Positions 41,956 through 53,442 of a stretch of DNA of 64,000 nt are shown here, in pieces (the first letter of the stretch is position 1; each line of letters opens with the position of its first letter). A model generated the notes under the pieces. The model was not told where the DNA came from. It saw nothing but the letters and a program-made list of their open reading frames with translations, and did not search any database. Origin of the DNA: Scenedesmus sp. ARA3 (Eukaryota; Chlorophyta; Chlorophyceae; Sphaeropleales; Scenedesmaceae); contig RWJK01001900.1 in assembly GCA_004335835.1 (NCBI GenBank), positions 1 to 64,000 of the forward strand, given 5' to 3'. The translations under genes and the position numbers were made by a program.

Positions 41956-43626
41956 AGGTGCTGCAGATGGTGGGACGTGCAGGGCGGCCGCAGTTTGACA
42001 CTGAGGGAGTGGCAGTCATAATGACATGCAGGGACAGCATCAGCCGCTACCAGAAGCTGCTGGCTGGCCAGGTGAGCAGCTGGCTCCAAGATAACACAGT
42101 GCAGCAATGGTGCCCTCCATATGCTTAGCTTCATTGGCGCTGGCTGTGTTGACGTTTGTCATGCTCTGCTGTAGCTGCTTGTTGACCAGGCCTTGACGGC
42201 TCTGCTGCCTCTTTTGCCTGCCACCTGCTGCAGCCTGTGGAGAGCTGCCTGATGTCCAACCTTGCCGAGCACATGAATGCAGAGATAGTGCTGGGCACCA
42301 TCAAGGACGTGCCTGGGGCTATCCAGTGGATCAAATCCAGCTTCCTTTTTACACGCGTGCGCAGCAACCCACAACACTACGGGTGGGCAGTGGTGGTTGG
42401 TTGGTGCTGTGCCACTTGTTTCGCATGCCATGTCTGGTCTTGGTTGATGCTGTGAAGTAATGCTGTGGCCATATGTGACCGAGCCAACAGCAGCTGTAGC
42501 CGGCATGGCACAAATATCAGCCCAACATAAGATTTGCACGTGCTGTCTGCTGCCTGGTGCTGCCAGGCTGAAGGTGAGGCCTGGCATGGCTGAGGCGGAG
42601 CTGGAGGGCCTGCTCAGGGACGAGCTGGTGCTCAAGCCAGGTGAGGGGGGACCGCATTCGGCAGTCTTCGTGACATACACAATCGAGAAACAGCGTGCAT
42701 GACGAGTAAAGCAAGCTCCCTTGATGCCAGCTGCACTGCTATGCAATCGATGTGTTGCCAGCTACCAGCGTGCAACGCCTCCTTCCCTTTTTTGGGTTAG
42801 TTCCACACACAAGAACATACACCATGTGCTGCGCAGTGGGCCAGCTGATGCGCTACGGGCTGCTGGCCACTGACGAGGACTCCTACAGCCTGGCCACCAC
42901 AGGCCCGGGGCGGCTCATGGCCAACCACTTCCTCAAGCTCAACACCATGGCAGCCATTGTGAGCCTGGGGCAGCGCCCCAACATGCCCAGCCTGCTGCGC
43001 GTGATCTGCGGCGCGGAGGAGTTCAGGGCCACCAGCTTGCGCAGGTAGGAGGGAAGGATGCTGCTGCATATGCTGCGTATGCTGCTGCGCTGTGACAAAT
43101 ATGTGTTGGTGTGTCGGACGATTGAGCGGCACAGCTGCCCGGGTGCCTGCCACAAAGCGTAGGGCTGTGCCAAATCATGCAGTGGCAGGAGGGCCACGCG
43201 TTGCAATTCACTGTTGGAGCTGGCACTGCGATTGTTGCCCTGAAGGGCGGTTGTATGGCCGTGTGCGCTGCAGGTGTGAGCGCAAGGCACTCAATGACAT
43301 CAACCACTCAAATGACACTCAGGCGCTACGCTACCCTGTGATGGCCACAAACGATGACGGCAGCAGCACAGGCAAGGTGAAGCAGCGCATCACATCAGCA
43401 CAGGAGAAGCTGTTCATTCTGGTGAGTTTGCAGCGCATTGCAAGCTGAATCACTGCTGGTTGCAGCAGGGCGAGTGTATGCGCCTGCCTATTCCCCAACG
43501 GCGGCGTTGGTCACATAGCATGCAGTGCTGTGGTGATAAGGCTCTTTGTCGGCAGCTCTGCCTGCGGGAGCTGCCTCCAGGTCAAATGCGAGTCCGGATC
43601 AACCTTCTTATGTTTAATGCATGAAA

Positions 43627-43657
<31 letters not shown>

Positions 43658-46600
43658 TTGCAGCTGAATGATGGCCTGGCTGACAAGCCTGCTGAGACGC
43701 TAGACTACTCCCTCAAGCAGGAGCAGGACAGGCTGCTGATGGTGGGACAGCGCATTGCCAAGTGCATGGCCAGGTGAGGCTAGGGAACAGCAACAGCAAA
43801 AGACAGCAACAAGCACTGAGGAAGGTTTGCGTGTCCTCTGCACTGGCTTGCTGCGTCAGCACCAGCCATTTTGTACTGCTGAGCCACTTTGCGCTGCGTA
43901 GGCCTGTTTGTACCAGCGCTGTGAGACAGAAGTGTGGGGCGCGGCCGTGCAGAAAGGGTCGTTTCTTGCAATGCTGGCTGTGGTGTCACTGCTTGCGTCC
44001 CACTGCAGGTACTATGTGCTGCAGAACAGCTTCTCTGCTGCTGGGCGCTCCCTGCTGCTGGCGCGCTCGCTGCGTGTGCGGCTGTGGGACGACAGCAACG
44101 CTGCTGTGCGGCAGCTGCCGTCAGTTGGCAAGCTGCTGGGTGCACGCCTGGCTGCTGCAGGGCTGGGCAGGTGGGCTTGCAGTTGATTGCAGCCCTTTCA
44201 TTGAATGTATACTCGTGTAACCGCCAAGTTCACAAGCCATGCAAGAAGCCGCAGTACCTCCGGCTGCTGAATATCAGCGCCTGTCATTCACATGCATGCC
44301 AGCTGAGCTACGCCACCGCCCCTTGTGTGGTGGTGGCGCTGGATGACGCATCCATGCATTGAATGCAGCAGGTGCTGGTTCAATTTTTTGAGCTGGCCAA
44401 CCATGCGGCACTGACTTTTTCACAAAATGTGTTTGCAGCTTGAAGGCCCTGGCTGCATGCAATGATGCCCACCAGGTTGAGGTTGCTGCTCAAAAGTAAG
44501 TCAGAGACTAATCGCCTGCTGGTTATATGTAACCCCGGTTGCAATTGTGCAGCATTTAAAGCAAAGCAATTGACTTGCATAGTAGGCAACAGCAGGTGAC
44601 ATGCTTGGCAGCGCTGTTCCATTCAGTCCTCATGTCCTGACATGTCTTGACAAAGTCATGAATTGCACTATAACAGCGTGTTGCGCCTCTGCATTAAAAT
44701 GTTTATACCTGGTTTGCGGTGACCCTGCAACTCTTGGCTGTGCACCCTGCAGGCCATACCCCTGGGGCTCAGAGCTGCTGGCTCACCTGCGCTCCATCAC
44801 ACCTCCACCAGTCACAATGCAGCTGCAGGTGCTGCAGGTACTGCCAAACGGGGCGCTCAACTGTGAGCTGACCCTCACGCGCAACGACAGCTGCAGCAGC
44901 ACGGCAGCACGCGGCAGTCACCAGACCACCATCACGTGTGCTTGGGGTATGTCATACGCAGCAGGGCCACCTGGAACAGCAGCAGGGTCTCATGCTGCTG
45001 CTGCTGCTGCTGCTGCTAGTGTGCCAGCCGCAAGCGAGCGCAAAACCTACAGCAGCTTCACTCCGTGCAAGCTGCTGTGCGGCTGCAGCAGCACAGACCA
45101 GCTGCTCTTGATGCGCAGCATGGTGCTGGAAACTTTTGAGTCTCCAATGCAGGTAAACACAAGGCGCTTGGGCTGTTGTACAGTTTGCACTATGACGCCA
45201 GTTGATGCTGTTGTGCCCTGAGCCCTCTTGTGCTTGTTGCATCTAGCTAGCTGTACTATTTGGATCTCAAGCATGTTCATCAACCACAAACATGCTGCTT
45301 GTGTGTCCACTTGTGTCTTCCTTTTTCAGTTGCACTTCAAGGTGGATGCGCCAGCAGACCCCAGCCAGCCCATCAACCTAGCAGCGAGGCTCGTGCTAGA
45401 CAGGGTGGTTGGCCTGGACGAAAAATCAAGCCTGCAGGTGCCAGTGGCATGCACAGCGATGCGGCAGGGTGCCGGGCCAGCAGGGGCTGTAGCACAGGTG
45501 CACACAGCAGGCGGTTCCATGCACGATGCGGGTGACCCTGCAGCTGTTGAGCACTGCGATCAGCAGCACAGCACAGACGCACCTGCTAGCAAGCAGCAGC
45601 ACAGCTTGTCTGCAAAGCGGGCACGTGGCAGTGACAGGAGCGCCGCTGGAGCTGCTGCTGCTGATGATGGCGCATCAGCAAAGCACCCGTGCGGGCCAGC
45701 GAGACAGCGACAACAGCAGCAGGTGGCAGCAGCAGGCATGCAGCAAGGCCGGCAGCACCTGCAGCAGCTGTGGGGTGCAATGCGGCTGCCGCAGAACACA
45801 GCAGCCACAGCAGCTGGCCAGCCGCCGGGCAGCAGCAACACCATTTGGGGAGCATTTGCGCCAGGGCAGCAGCAGCAGCCTGCACCTGCAATAAACATGG
45901 GTGACGGCAGTGCTGGCAGTCCAGGACCGGCAGCAGCTAAACCATCAGCGCCTGCAGCGTCTGTGCCGACACATCAAATAGCATCAAGGTACAACAGCAT
46001 GCTGAGGGCAGGCGTCTGCAGGGTGCAGGAAGATGCAGCTCCTGCGAGCAGCGTACAGCAGCAGCCGCAACTGCCGCTCAGTGACACTGGTGCAGGGTTA
46101 GCAGCAATGGCAGCATCTGCAGATGACGCATCAGGCCTGCAGGTCACGCCTGAACCCATGCGGCAGCAGCAGCAACAGCAGGAGCTATTATTGCAGCAGT
46201 GCGAAGGCGGCGAGTGCGAGGAGCCACAGCAGGAGCAGCTGTTTGCTGGAGGTGCCGGTCGTATTGCTTCTCTGTTTGATATGCTTGCAGAGGACCTGGC
46301 ATGTGAAGAAGAGCAGCAGCAGCAGCAGGTTCAGCAGCAGCAGGAGGTCCAGCAGCAGCGTGCTCCTGCTGCTGCAGCTCTGCCGGCTGCTGCACAGGTG
46401 CCACCACAAACGGCACCTGGCCTTGCAGCAGCTTTGCAAGCGCACAGCAGCTCCCAGGCAGCATCTGCAGGCACGCAAGCAGCTGCAGCGCCATCACTCA
46501 GCGCTGTGTTTGAGGCTGCTGTGCTGCAGAAGCACAAGGCCTGCATGGGCCTGAGGTCGCAGCCAACCAGCAGCAGCATAAGCAGTGGCACTGTGGCACA

Positions 46601-48600
46601 ACACAGCACTGTTGCAGCCGGGCTAAGCTGCGTGCTCAGGAACCAGCCACAGGCACCTAGGTCACGACCATTAGGCCTTGCCCTTGGCAGTGTGTCTGCA
46701 GCAGCCCGTGGCATGCGTACTGCAGAAGTATATGTCGGGCAATGCGATGGCAGGCAGTACAGCTCATCTCAGCAGCAGCAGCACAGCCTGCGGCAGGCGC
46801 ATGAACTGCCATCTGCTGCGGCTGCTGCAGCACTACCTGCTGCTGACGCAAGCGGCGTGGCAGCTGAGGCTGATGGTGGGTATGGGGTTGGTGGTGGAGA
46901 GCTGGTCACACCTCCCAGGCAGATGCTGCGCGGCAGCAGTGATGCCTTACATGCAGGAAGTGAAGCAGAAGCAGCTGGCAGCAGCTTGCGGCATGGCAGT
47001 GCCAGCAGCTACACAGCACACTGGAGAGCAGCTCAGCGCCAGCGGCTGGGTGCTTCTGGTGCTTGGCACAAGGGCCTTGACACCGGAGTTGCAGCAGAGA
47101 TGGAGCAGGCAGTCAATTTTGAAGACGCTGAGATACACCCTGCGGCACCCAACCTGCAACAGTTTGCTTTTGCAGCAGGTGGGTGGCACCTGGTACCAGA
47201 GATGTGACCTGCCGCATGCAGTGTAGTCTCTTTACATACTGGCAGACGGGCTGAGCGCATGCATGACCGCGAGTGTGCTATAACAGCAGACGCATATCAA
47301 GATCAAGACCCTGAGGCTCCTGGATGCACGTCACTGTGAGCTGCAGCCTCAAGTCAGCTAATTGACACTAATGCTGTGTCCTGCCCTCTGCTGTGCGCAT
47401 CACCCTGCAGGCAACCAGCCTCCAGCTGCTCCTGCTGCTTTCAGACCATCCCAGGACTCGCTCATGTTCCAGCGCAGCTCGCAAGCCTCTGCCAGCAGCA
47501 GGGCATCGGCACAAGCCAGGCTGACAAGCAAGCCTGGCGGCAGCAGGAGCAGCTCCGCTACTAACGTATACGGCACCCATGCCGCTGCCCTGCAGCCACT
47601 GCGCGGCAGCAACGCCAGTGTTTCAGCCATAGGCAGTGTACAGCGTGCAACGCAAATGGCGCCGCCAGCACCCAGGGCCCGCAGTGCTGGAGTGCAGTGG
47701 GGCAGCTTTGTGCAGCACTCTCAGCAGACACAGCAGCAGGAGCAGCACCAGGACCACCGACTCTTTGAAGATGGAACAGCTGCTGCAGACAGCAGTGCCT
47801 TAACCCACATGCACATCAGCCCACAACAGCACGAACAAGCCGGTGAGCCAGGCGGCGACAGCAGCATTGCGCAGGAGCCAGAGCACCAGCAGGAGCAGGA
47901 GCAGCAAGATCAGCACCTGCAACAGCAGGCAGCAAAGCGCGCTGCCCGTGCTGCGCGTGCTGCATGGCAGCCGCCGGCTGGAGGGGCCTCTGCTCGGCAG
48001 CTGCTGCTTGGCAATCGCGGGATGCATCTGATGGGTGGTGCTGCTGCAAGGGGCGCTGCCATAGCGCGACACAGCAGTGTTGTCAGCTGCACTGGTGCAG
48101 CAGGTGCAGTTGGTGGCTTTGCAGCTTCACAGCAGCAGCTGCTGCTGCAGCGGCAGCAGCATCAGCAAACTAGCATGGCAGCGACCTTGCTGCAGCGTTC
48201 AACACCGCCGCTTCAAATGCATCAGGCATTCACCACCATCTCTGCTGGTGCTCCAGCTGGTGGTATGGGTGTTGATGCTTATGCGGTTGAGCAGTTGGGG
48301 CAGCTTGATTGCCCTGGCAGGGCAGGAGGCAGTGATAGTGCTGCGCAAGCGACAGGCATCACCAACACGGCAGGCAACGCTGTGCTACAGCGGTACCAAA
48401 AGGTGTTGACTGGCGCGGCGTGCAGTGCGCCTCAGCAGCAGCAGCCAACAGCTGTTCACGGAACAGGTGCTGGCCAAGATCTGCAGGCAGCAGCTGGCAG
48501 GGCAGCTGATGCATGCCACGGGTCGAGCAGGGCAGCAGTCCACGATGTAGAAGGTGCTGCTGACATGGAGTTTGATGGCATTTTCGACTTCATGATGTGA
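38623..48600 (+). CDS. HFM1: HFM1/MER3-type meiotic DNA helicase with long Gln/Ala-rich tail
   Basis: Ski2-like superfamily 2 helicase that promotes crossover formation in meiosis. Twenty exons: 38623-39002, 39157-39217, 39403-39730, 39928-39980, 40176-40295, 40527-40783, 41014-41287, 41476-41532, 41668-41754, 41958-42071, 42234-42382, 42567-42640, 42837-43044, 43274-43421, 43664-43773, 44009-44170, 44439-44495, 44753-45152, 45330-47178, 47411-48600. Phases all close, 2,025 residues. Motifs: YFNPVQSECFDVAY before motif I; SAPTGAGKTG (Lys157); TTPEKFDQVSR; DEVH at 281-284; FVAVSATIPN (motif III); STLAMGVNLPAH; QMVGRAGRPQFD (motif VI). A winged-helix region (YGLLATDEDSYSL) and Sec63 domain (GRSLLLARSLR, WGSELLAHLRS) follow to about residue 1013. 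The remaining 1,012 residues are Gln, Ala and Ser rich and without domains. Assignment to HFM1 rather than BRR2 or ASCC3 rests on the single helicase cassette and motif wording. Confidence 0.93.
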
Positions 48601-49162
48601 TGAGTGGCTGTGACAATTCAGATGTGCACAGCACATTATGACTTTGCCTTCATCTCAGCAGCAATGTGCCGAAGGGCACAGGACGGGAGCTCTGACAGCT
48701 CCAGGCTTCTGTCAGCATTGCCCTGCTTTGCACATGCAACCAGAGCTGTTCACCGCAATGCAGGAATGTGGTTTGGAAAACGTCAGTTGGGCGCAGCTGG
48801 ATCTGGTTTGGTGTGCGGGGGCCCAACGAATGAACCGGACTTCAAGTTTGACCGCACCAGCGTGTCATGTGACAGTGTCATAACTGACACGGTTTGACTG
48901 GCAGCGAACATTGAAAAACGACATTTCGTCACGTACTATATGGTTTAAAAGTCGTTTTGGCACCCTGTCAAGCTGCACGTCAATACAGTCCAGCGTATTC
49001 GCAGCACAAGACAATCCTACCCTGCCCGGGTGCCTCGAACTCGTCGGCAACGAGCATACAGTCATCGAATTAATAGAATCTACGTACTTCACTTATAGTT
49101 ATCTGCAATCGGTTGGTCGTCCCTTGGCCTTGTAGTAGCATTACTTGTGCAAGTGATGCAGG
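48601..49162. other. Intergenic region between HFM1 and BBS4
   Basis: Holds the HFM1 3' UTR and BBS4 upstream sequence. No TGTAA is seen close to the HFM1 stop. GATGCAG at 49155-49161 could be an acceptor, so a 5' exon of BBS4 may lie here. Confidence 0.45.
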
Positions 49163-52100
49163 ATGGAGCAAAACTACTTGATCCACCAATTGTATGTGCG
49201 GCAGGTGAGCTTTGAGTAGAACAGAACAAACAAAAGCCCAAACTGTGCTTGCCACTGAATGTAACTCACTGAGCCCTTTGCTGCTGTTGCAGCAATTTGA
49301 GGAATGCACCTCATTGATAGACCGCATCCTGACAAATACAAGTGGCAGCAGCGAGTATGCGCTGTACGTGAAAGCCCTGATACAACGACAAAGAGGTGAG
49401 ACCTGCTGCAGTGGAATGGGGGTGCGACTGCGGGCAAGGCTGTGCTAGTTGGTAGTGACTGTGCCACGCTGATGGCGGCACCACTGATGGTGGCACCATC
49501 AGTCAGCAACTACATTATCTGCTGTTGTGACGTGCTACCAGGGTGGTATCAGCGTAGGTGTTCTTTCTCTTGGAATTGTATCTGTGAACATGTGGCTTAT
49601 GACAATCCTGCCTGCAGGCAACATACAGGAGTCGCTGAAGCTGTTCCAGCAAGCAACAGCGCTCAACCCGCACAATGTAGCAAACTTGAAGCAGGTGCGG
49701 CACAGGACTGTCTTGCTGTGTGACACATACACTGCTGGCATCAGTGGCAGCTGCCGTGCCAGCAGCGCAGAGCCACTCAGTTGGCATTCACATGCCATCA
49801 AGGGCCATAACAACAAACCCAAGAAGTTGCAAGACAACAGCAGAAGCAGCAGTAGCAATGTCAGTTTTTCACAACATGAGCGGCGAGCGCTGCCGTGCTG
49901 TCGCGGATTGTGCTGTGCTGCAGGTTGGGCGCAGCCTATTGCTGCTGGGCAAGCATCGCGCTGCAGTAGAGGTGTATGATGAGGCACTGCGGCTGGCAGC
50001 AGATGACTGGGAGCTCTGGTTCAACAAGGGCCAGTGTGCCAGTCAAACCAAAGATTATGACAGGCAAGCCGCAATTGCAGCAGCAGCAGCACTGGCCAAG
50101 AATACCAGTGCCAGCACCACTGTCAGGAGCAGTGCCACAAGCGGCAGCAGCAGACGTTCACAGTACCTGTTGATTGTAACAGCACTGCTTGCTGCAGCTG
50201 CTAAATCTGCCACACACAGTGACATGCCAAGGACGTCGTATGGCTGCTGTGGGCAGAACAGTTTGCAAGCTTCCTGCATCCAACATCAGCAGGCACTGCC
50301 TGGTGCTAGGCAGCAGCAGCAGCAGCAGCAGCAGCAGTTGCACCAGTTTGAGAGAAGCATCCCCTACAGCAGCTGCTTGCTGCGTTGCTGTGCACAGGGC
50401 GCTGGAGTGCTTGCACAAGGCCAACCAGATACAGCCGCACGACACCACATATATGCAGGCACGCTGCAGTTGACGGCTGCTTGCATATGACGCTTGCTTG
50501 TGATTTATCCAGCTTACGGCACAGTACATGTTTTTTTGCACATGTGGCAGCAGTTGCAGATGGCTGTGATGCATCCCCGCATCATGCCAGGGCCAAAGCA
50601 ACGGCCTTCAAGCACAAGCTCGACTGTGTTGTACTGTACTGCTGTTTGTGCTCTGCTTCGCTGCACAGATTGGTGCTGTGCATGCTGAGCGGGGCGAGCT
50701 GGAGCAGGCGCTGAGCACATACCTCGAGGCCTTGGAGCACAGCCCTGAGAACCCTGAGATTCTGACAACACTGGGCCTCACTTTCCTGAGGTGCGTGTGT
50801 ATACATGTGCAGGAGTGCGCATGTTTTGGTGTTAGGAGTGCTTTTGTCTAGGGTTGCGTATATGCTCCTTACTTCATACTTTGCAGACGCTGTGTGGAGC
50901 GTAGATTTGCATACGTGACAGCCATACAAATGTGTGTATGTGTCCTGCATCTGCCCTGCACCTGGCTGCTGCTGCTGCTGCTGCTGCTGTGCGTGCAGGC
51001 TGGGCGACAACCAGCGTGCATTTGACCACCTGGGCAGCTCCATGCTGCATGACCCCAAGAACGCACGCACTATCCTGGCGGCTGGCTCCATCATACAGGT
51101 GCGCGCGGCACATGGCCATTGTGTGTGCTGGCCATTCAAGTGCTCTGTAGTCGCGCCTGTAATGCTGAGAAGTTTAGCCCCTCTGCAAAGTGATATGCCG
51201 CTGCTGGTGTGTGTGTTGTGCTTAAGCGTGTGCTGATGGCTGCTGCAGGACCACCAAGACATGGACGTGGCGCTGGTCAAGTATCGTGTGGCAGCTGCAG
51301 CCAGCCCCAACTGCCCGCAGCTGTGGAACAACATCGGCATGTGCTTCTTCGGCAAGCAGGTGCGGCAGCAGCGCCTACTCGCTCATTCGGGATGACACTT
51401 TGCTTGGGCACTCTGCAGCACTGCGAGGTGTATTTCCTGCTTCGCAACAGGGCAGCAAGATACAGCATGCCACAAAAGCACCAAAGTCTGTCCTTGTACC
51501 GCACCACGTGCCTCTGCCGCCGCAGCGCTACATCGCTGCCATCGCCTGCCTGAAGCGCGCGCTGTACCTGGACCCCTTTGAGTGGCTGGTGGCGTACAAC
51601 CTGGGCCTGCTGCACCTCAGCACGGGCCAGGCCGCCAGCGCCTTCCACTACTTCAGCACAGCCATCAACCTCAAGCCCGAGTTTGCACACAGGTAGGACC
51701 GTGTGACATGCTACATCCCCTAACACAGGGTCAGGTCAAGCTCCTGCGCTGGGGCCTGTTGAATGAAGTGTGTGCATGCCGATCCTCATATGCTGCACTG
51801 TGTTGTGTTGCGCCGCCTGCGGCTGTGCAGCTACATGTACCTGGGCGTGGCGCTGACGCGGCTGGAGGACCACGACAACGCGGCAGCAGCATACAGGAAG
51901 GCCGTCAGCTTGGAGCCAGCAGAGCCGCTGTTCCACCTGAACTACGGCGAGTACCGCAGCTTGCGCAGGTTGTTGGCAAACCACAGCAGCAAGTGATACA
52001 CAGTCTTGTGTGCTGTGCTGCTGTGCAGAACCTCCGCGTGTTGATACTCAACCAGGCTTGTGTTGCAGTGCTCAATTAACCAACAGCCACAACTGCTATT

Positions 52101-52317
52101 CGTGCAATTGTTGCCGCAACTGAGGGGTGCTGTCTTGCTTGCAGCCATCATGCTGTACAACCAAGGGGACGCGGAGTCAGCGCGGCAGAGCTTCATGCAG
52201 TTCAGGCAGCTGGCAGCAGGCATGAGCGAGGACGCCAAGGCAGCAGATGCAGAGATGATGGACCAGCAGCACGCACTGGCGCAGCTGCTGGGCTTACCTC
52301 AGGGCCTGCATGGTTAG
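49163..52317 (+). CDS. BBS4: BBSome subunit BBS4 (TPR protein)
   Basis: BBS4 is a TPR subunit of the BBSome, the cargo adaptor for intraflagellar transport. Exons: 49163-49204, 49293-49395, 49618-49694, 49924-50063, 50398-50458, 50669-50790, 50999-51098, 51249-51359, 51526-51692, 51831-51946, 52145-52317; 403 residues. Colinear family motifs are [71 protein letters not shown]-like [47 protein letters not shown], and [10 protein letters not shown]. Introns 4, 5 and 10 must use GC donors (GCAAGC at 50064, GCACGC at 50459, GCGAGT at 51947) to keep this alignment and phase. The N terminus is about 20-25 residues shorter than in animals, so an upstream exon is possible; the long disordered C terminus of animal BBS4 is absent. 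Its presence implies that the organism builds or recently built cilia. Confidence 0.93.
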
Positions 52318-53442
52318 CGGCTCAGGTTCGCTGGCAGTGGCCAGCCTGCCAACTTGGCCACAGGCGACATGTGACGTGTTGTGCCAGTGAACAGCGTGGG
52401 CACTGCGGCCTAGCTAGGCTATAGCCTCGTTGCAGGTGCTGAACGCTGCACAGAACCTATGTTTTGTTGCTGTTTCAGCCAGATTTCGCACAGCCTGCAG
52501 CCCCACTTGACCTCATCAGCTGCATATGCATTGCAGGTGGGCCAGCTAGTGTGCCACAGCTAGTCCAGTGCGCACTGCGGCACCGCATGCAGCATGTCAT
52601 CAAGAAGGTCACCACAGGTGGCAGATTTGGTCTGCAAGCCACTTGAATGTTTTGATGCATGTTTGAAACATTAATCTGGGCTGCTCCTTTTCCGTGATTT
52701 CTGTGCAAGCCGGTGTCGAGGCTCGTACCCACTAGTGAGCAGCTGCACAGCAGCGGTTTAAAAACCACATAAAGGCTGTACTGGTGACACGCAGGAGAGG
52801 CCATAATTCTCATGCAAGAACCATTGCTGTATTGGTTGATATCGTTATCAAGCGCGATCAGCAGGAGATGTCACACAGTTTCGAAGTGACCAACAATTTT
52901 GGGCCGGGCTACACATTCACCTGACAATCACACATCGCCACAGCCTATAAAGCCACCGGTCTCCTGCAACTCTGAGACGTATTAACAAACTTATGCGAAG
53001 AACATAGTCTACATAGCAACTAGCAAGCGCACGTCGTCCTTTCCTCTGCACGAGACTCAGCAAGGATCTGCCTGGTAATCAGCACAGCAATAGCGTGTAG
53101 CTCTTAGAAGACGTTTTTCTGCGCGAGACAGCTGATAACACATCGTCTACTTGCTGCAAGAAGGTTGGGTCGGTTGCCCTGGGCGCGCCAAACGCAAAGG
53201 ATCGCTTCATAGCAGTTGAAGAGGTTTATTAAGGCAGCGACGTTGTTTCGTGATCATACACAGCGCTTGATCAACCAGCCTGCGGTGAAATCCCGGCTTT
53301 GGTACTGGTGACACCACTGCTCTGTGCCAAGCGAAGAAAATGCAGCAACAGCACAGCACAGGCTGCGTGCCCAGCAGACGGATCAAAAAGAGCATATTTT
53401 GCTCCGACGCGGCAGCTGTTCGAGTTGCTGCTGGTGCTGCTG
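52318..53442. other. Intergenic region before the LCAT-like gene
   Basis: 3' UTR of BBS4 and upstream region of the next gene. A hydrophobic frame just before 53443 (LFELLLVLL) suggests that the LCAT-like gene starts in an exon here that I cannot define. Confidence 0.45.

Noticed and set aside
45228..48600. Independent Gln-rich gene downstream of HFM1
   Set aside because: A TTTTTCAG acceptor at 45329 and phase-0 join continue HFM1 exon 18, and no promoter-proximal ATG or stop separates them; a separate gene cannot be fully excluded.
49720..50490. Single long 256-residue frame as one BBS4 exon
   Set aside because: Reading through inserts repeats and poly-Gln; the GC-AG splice gives exact BBS4 alignment instead.
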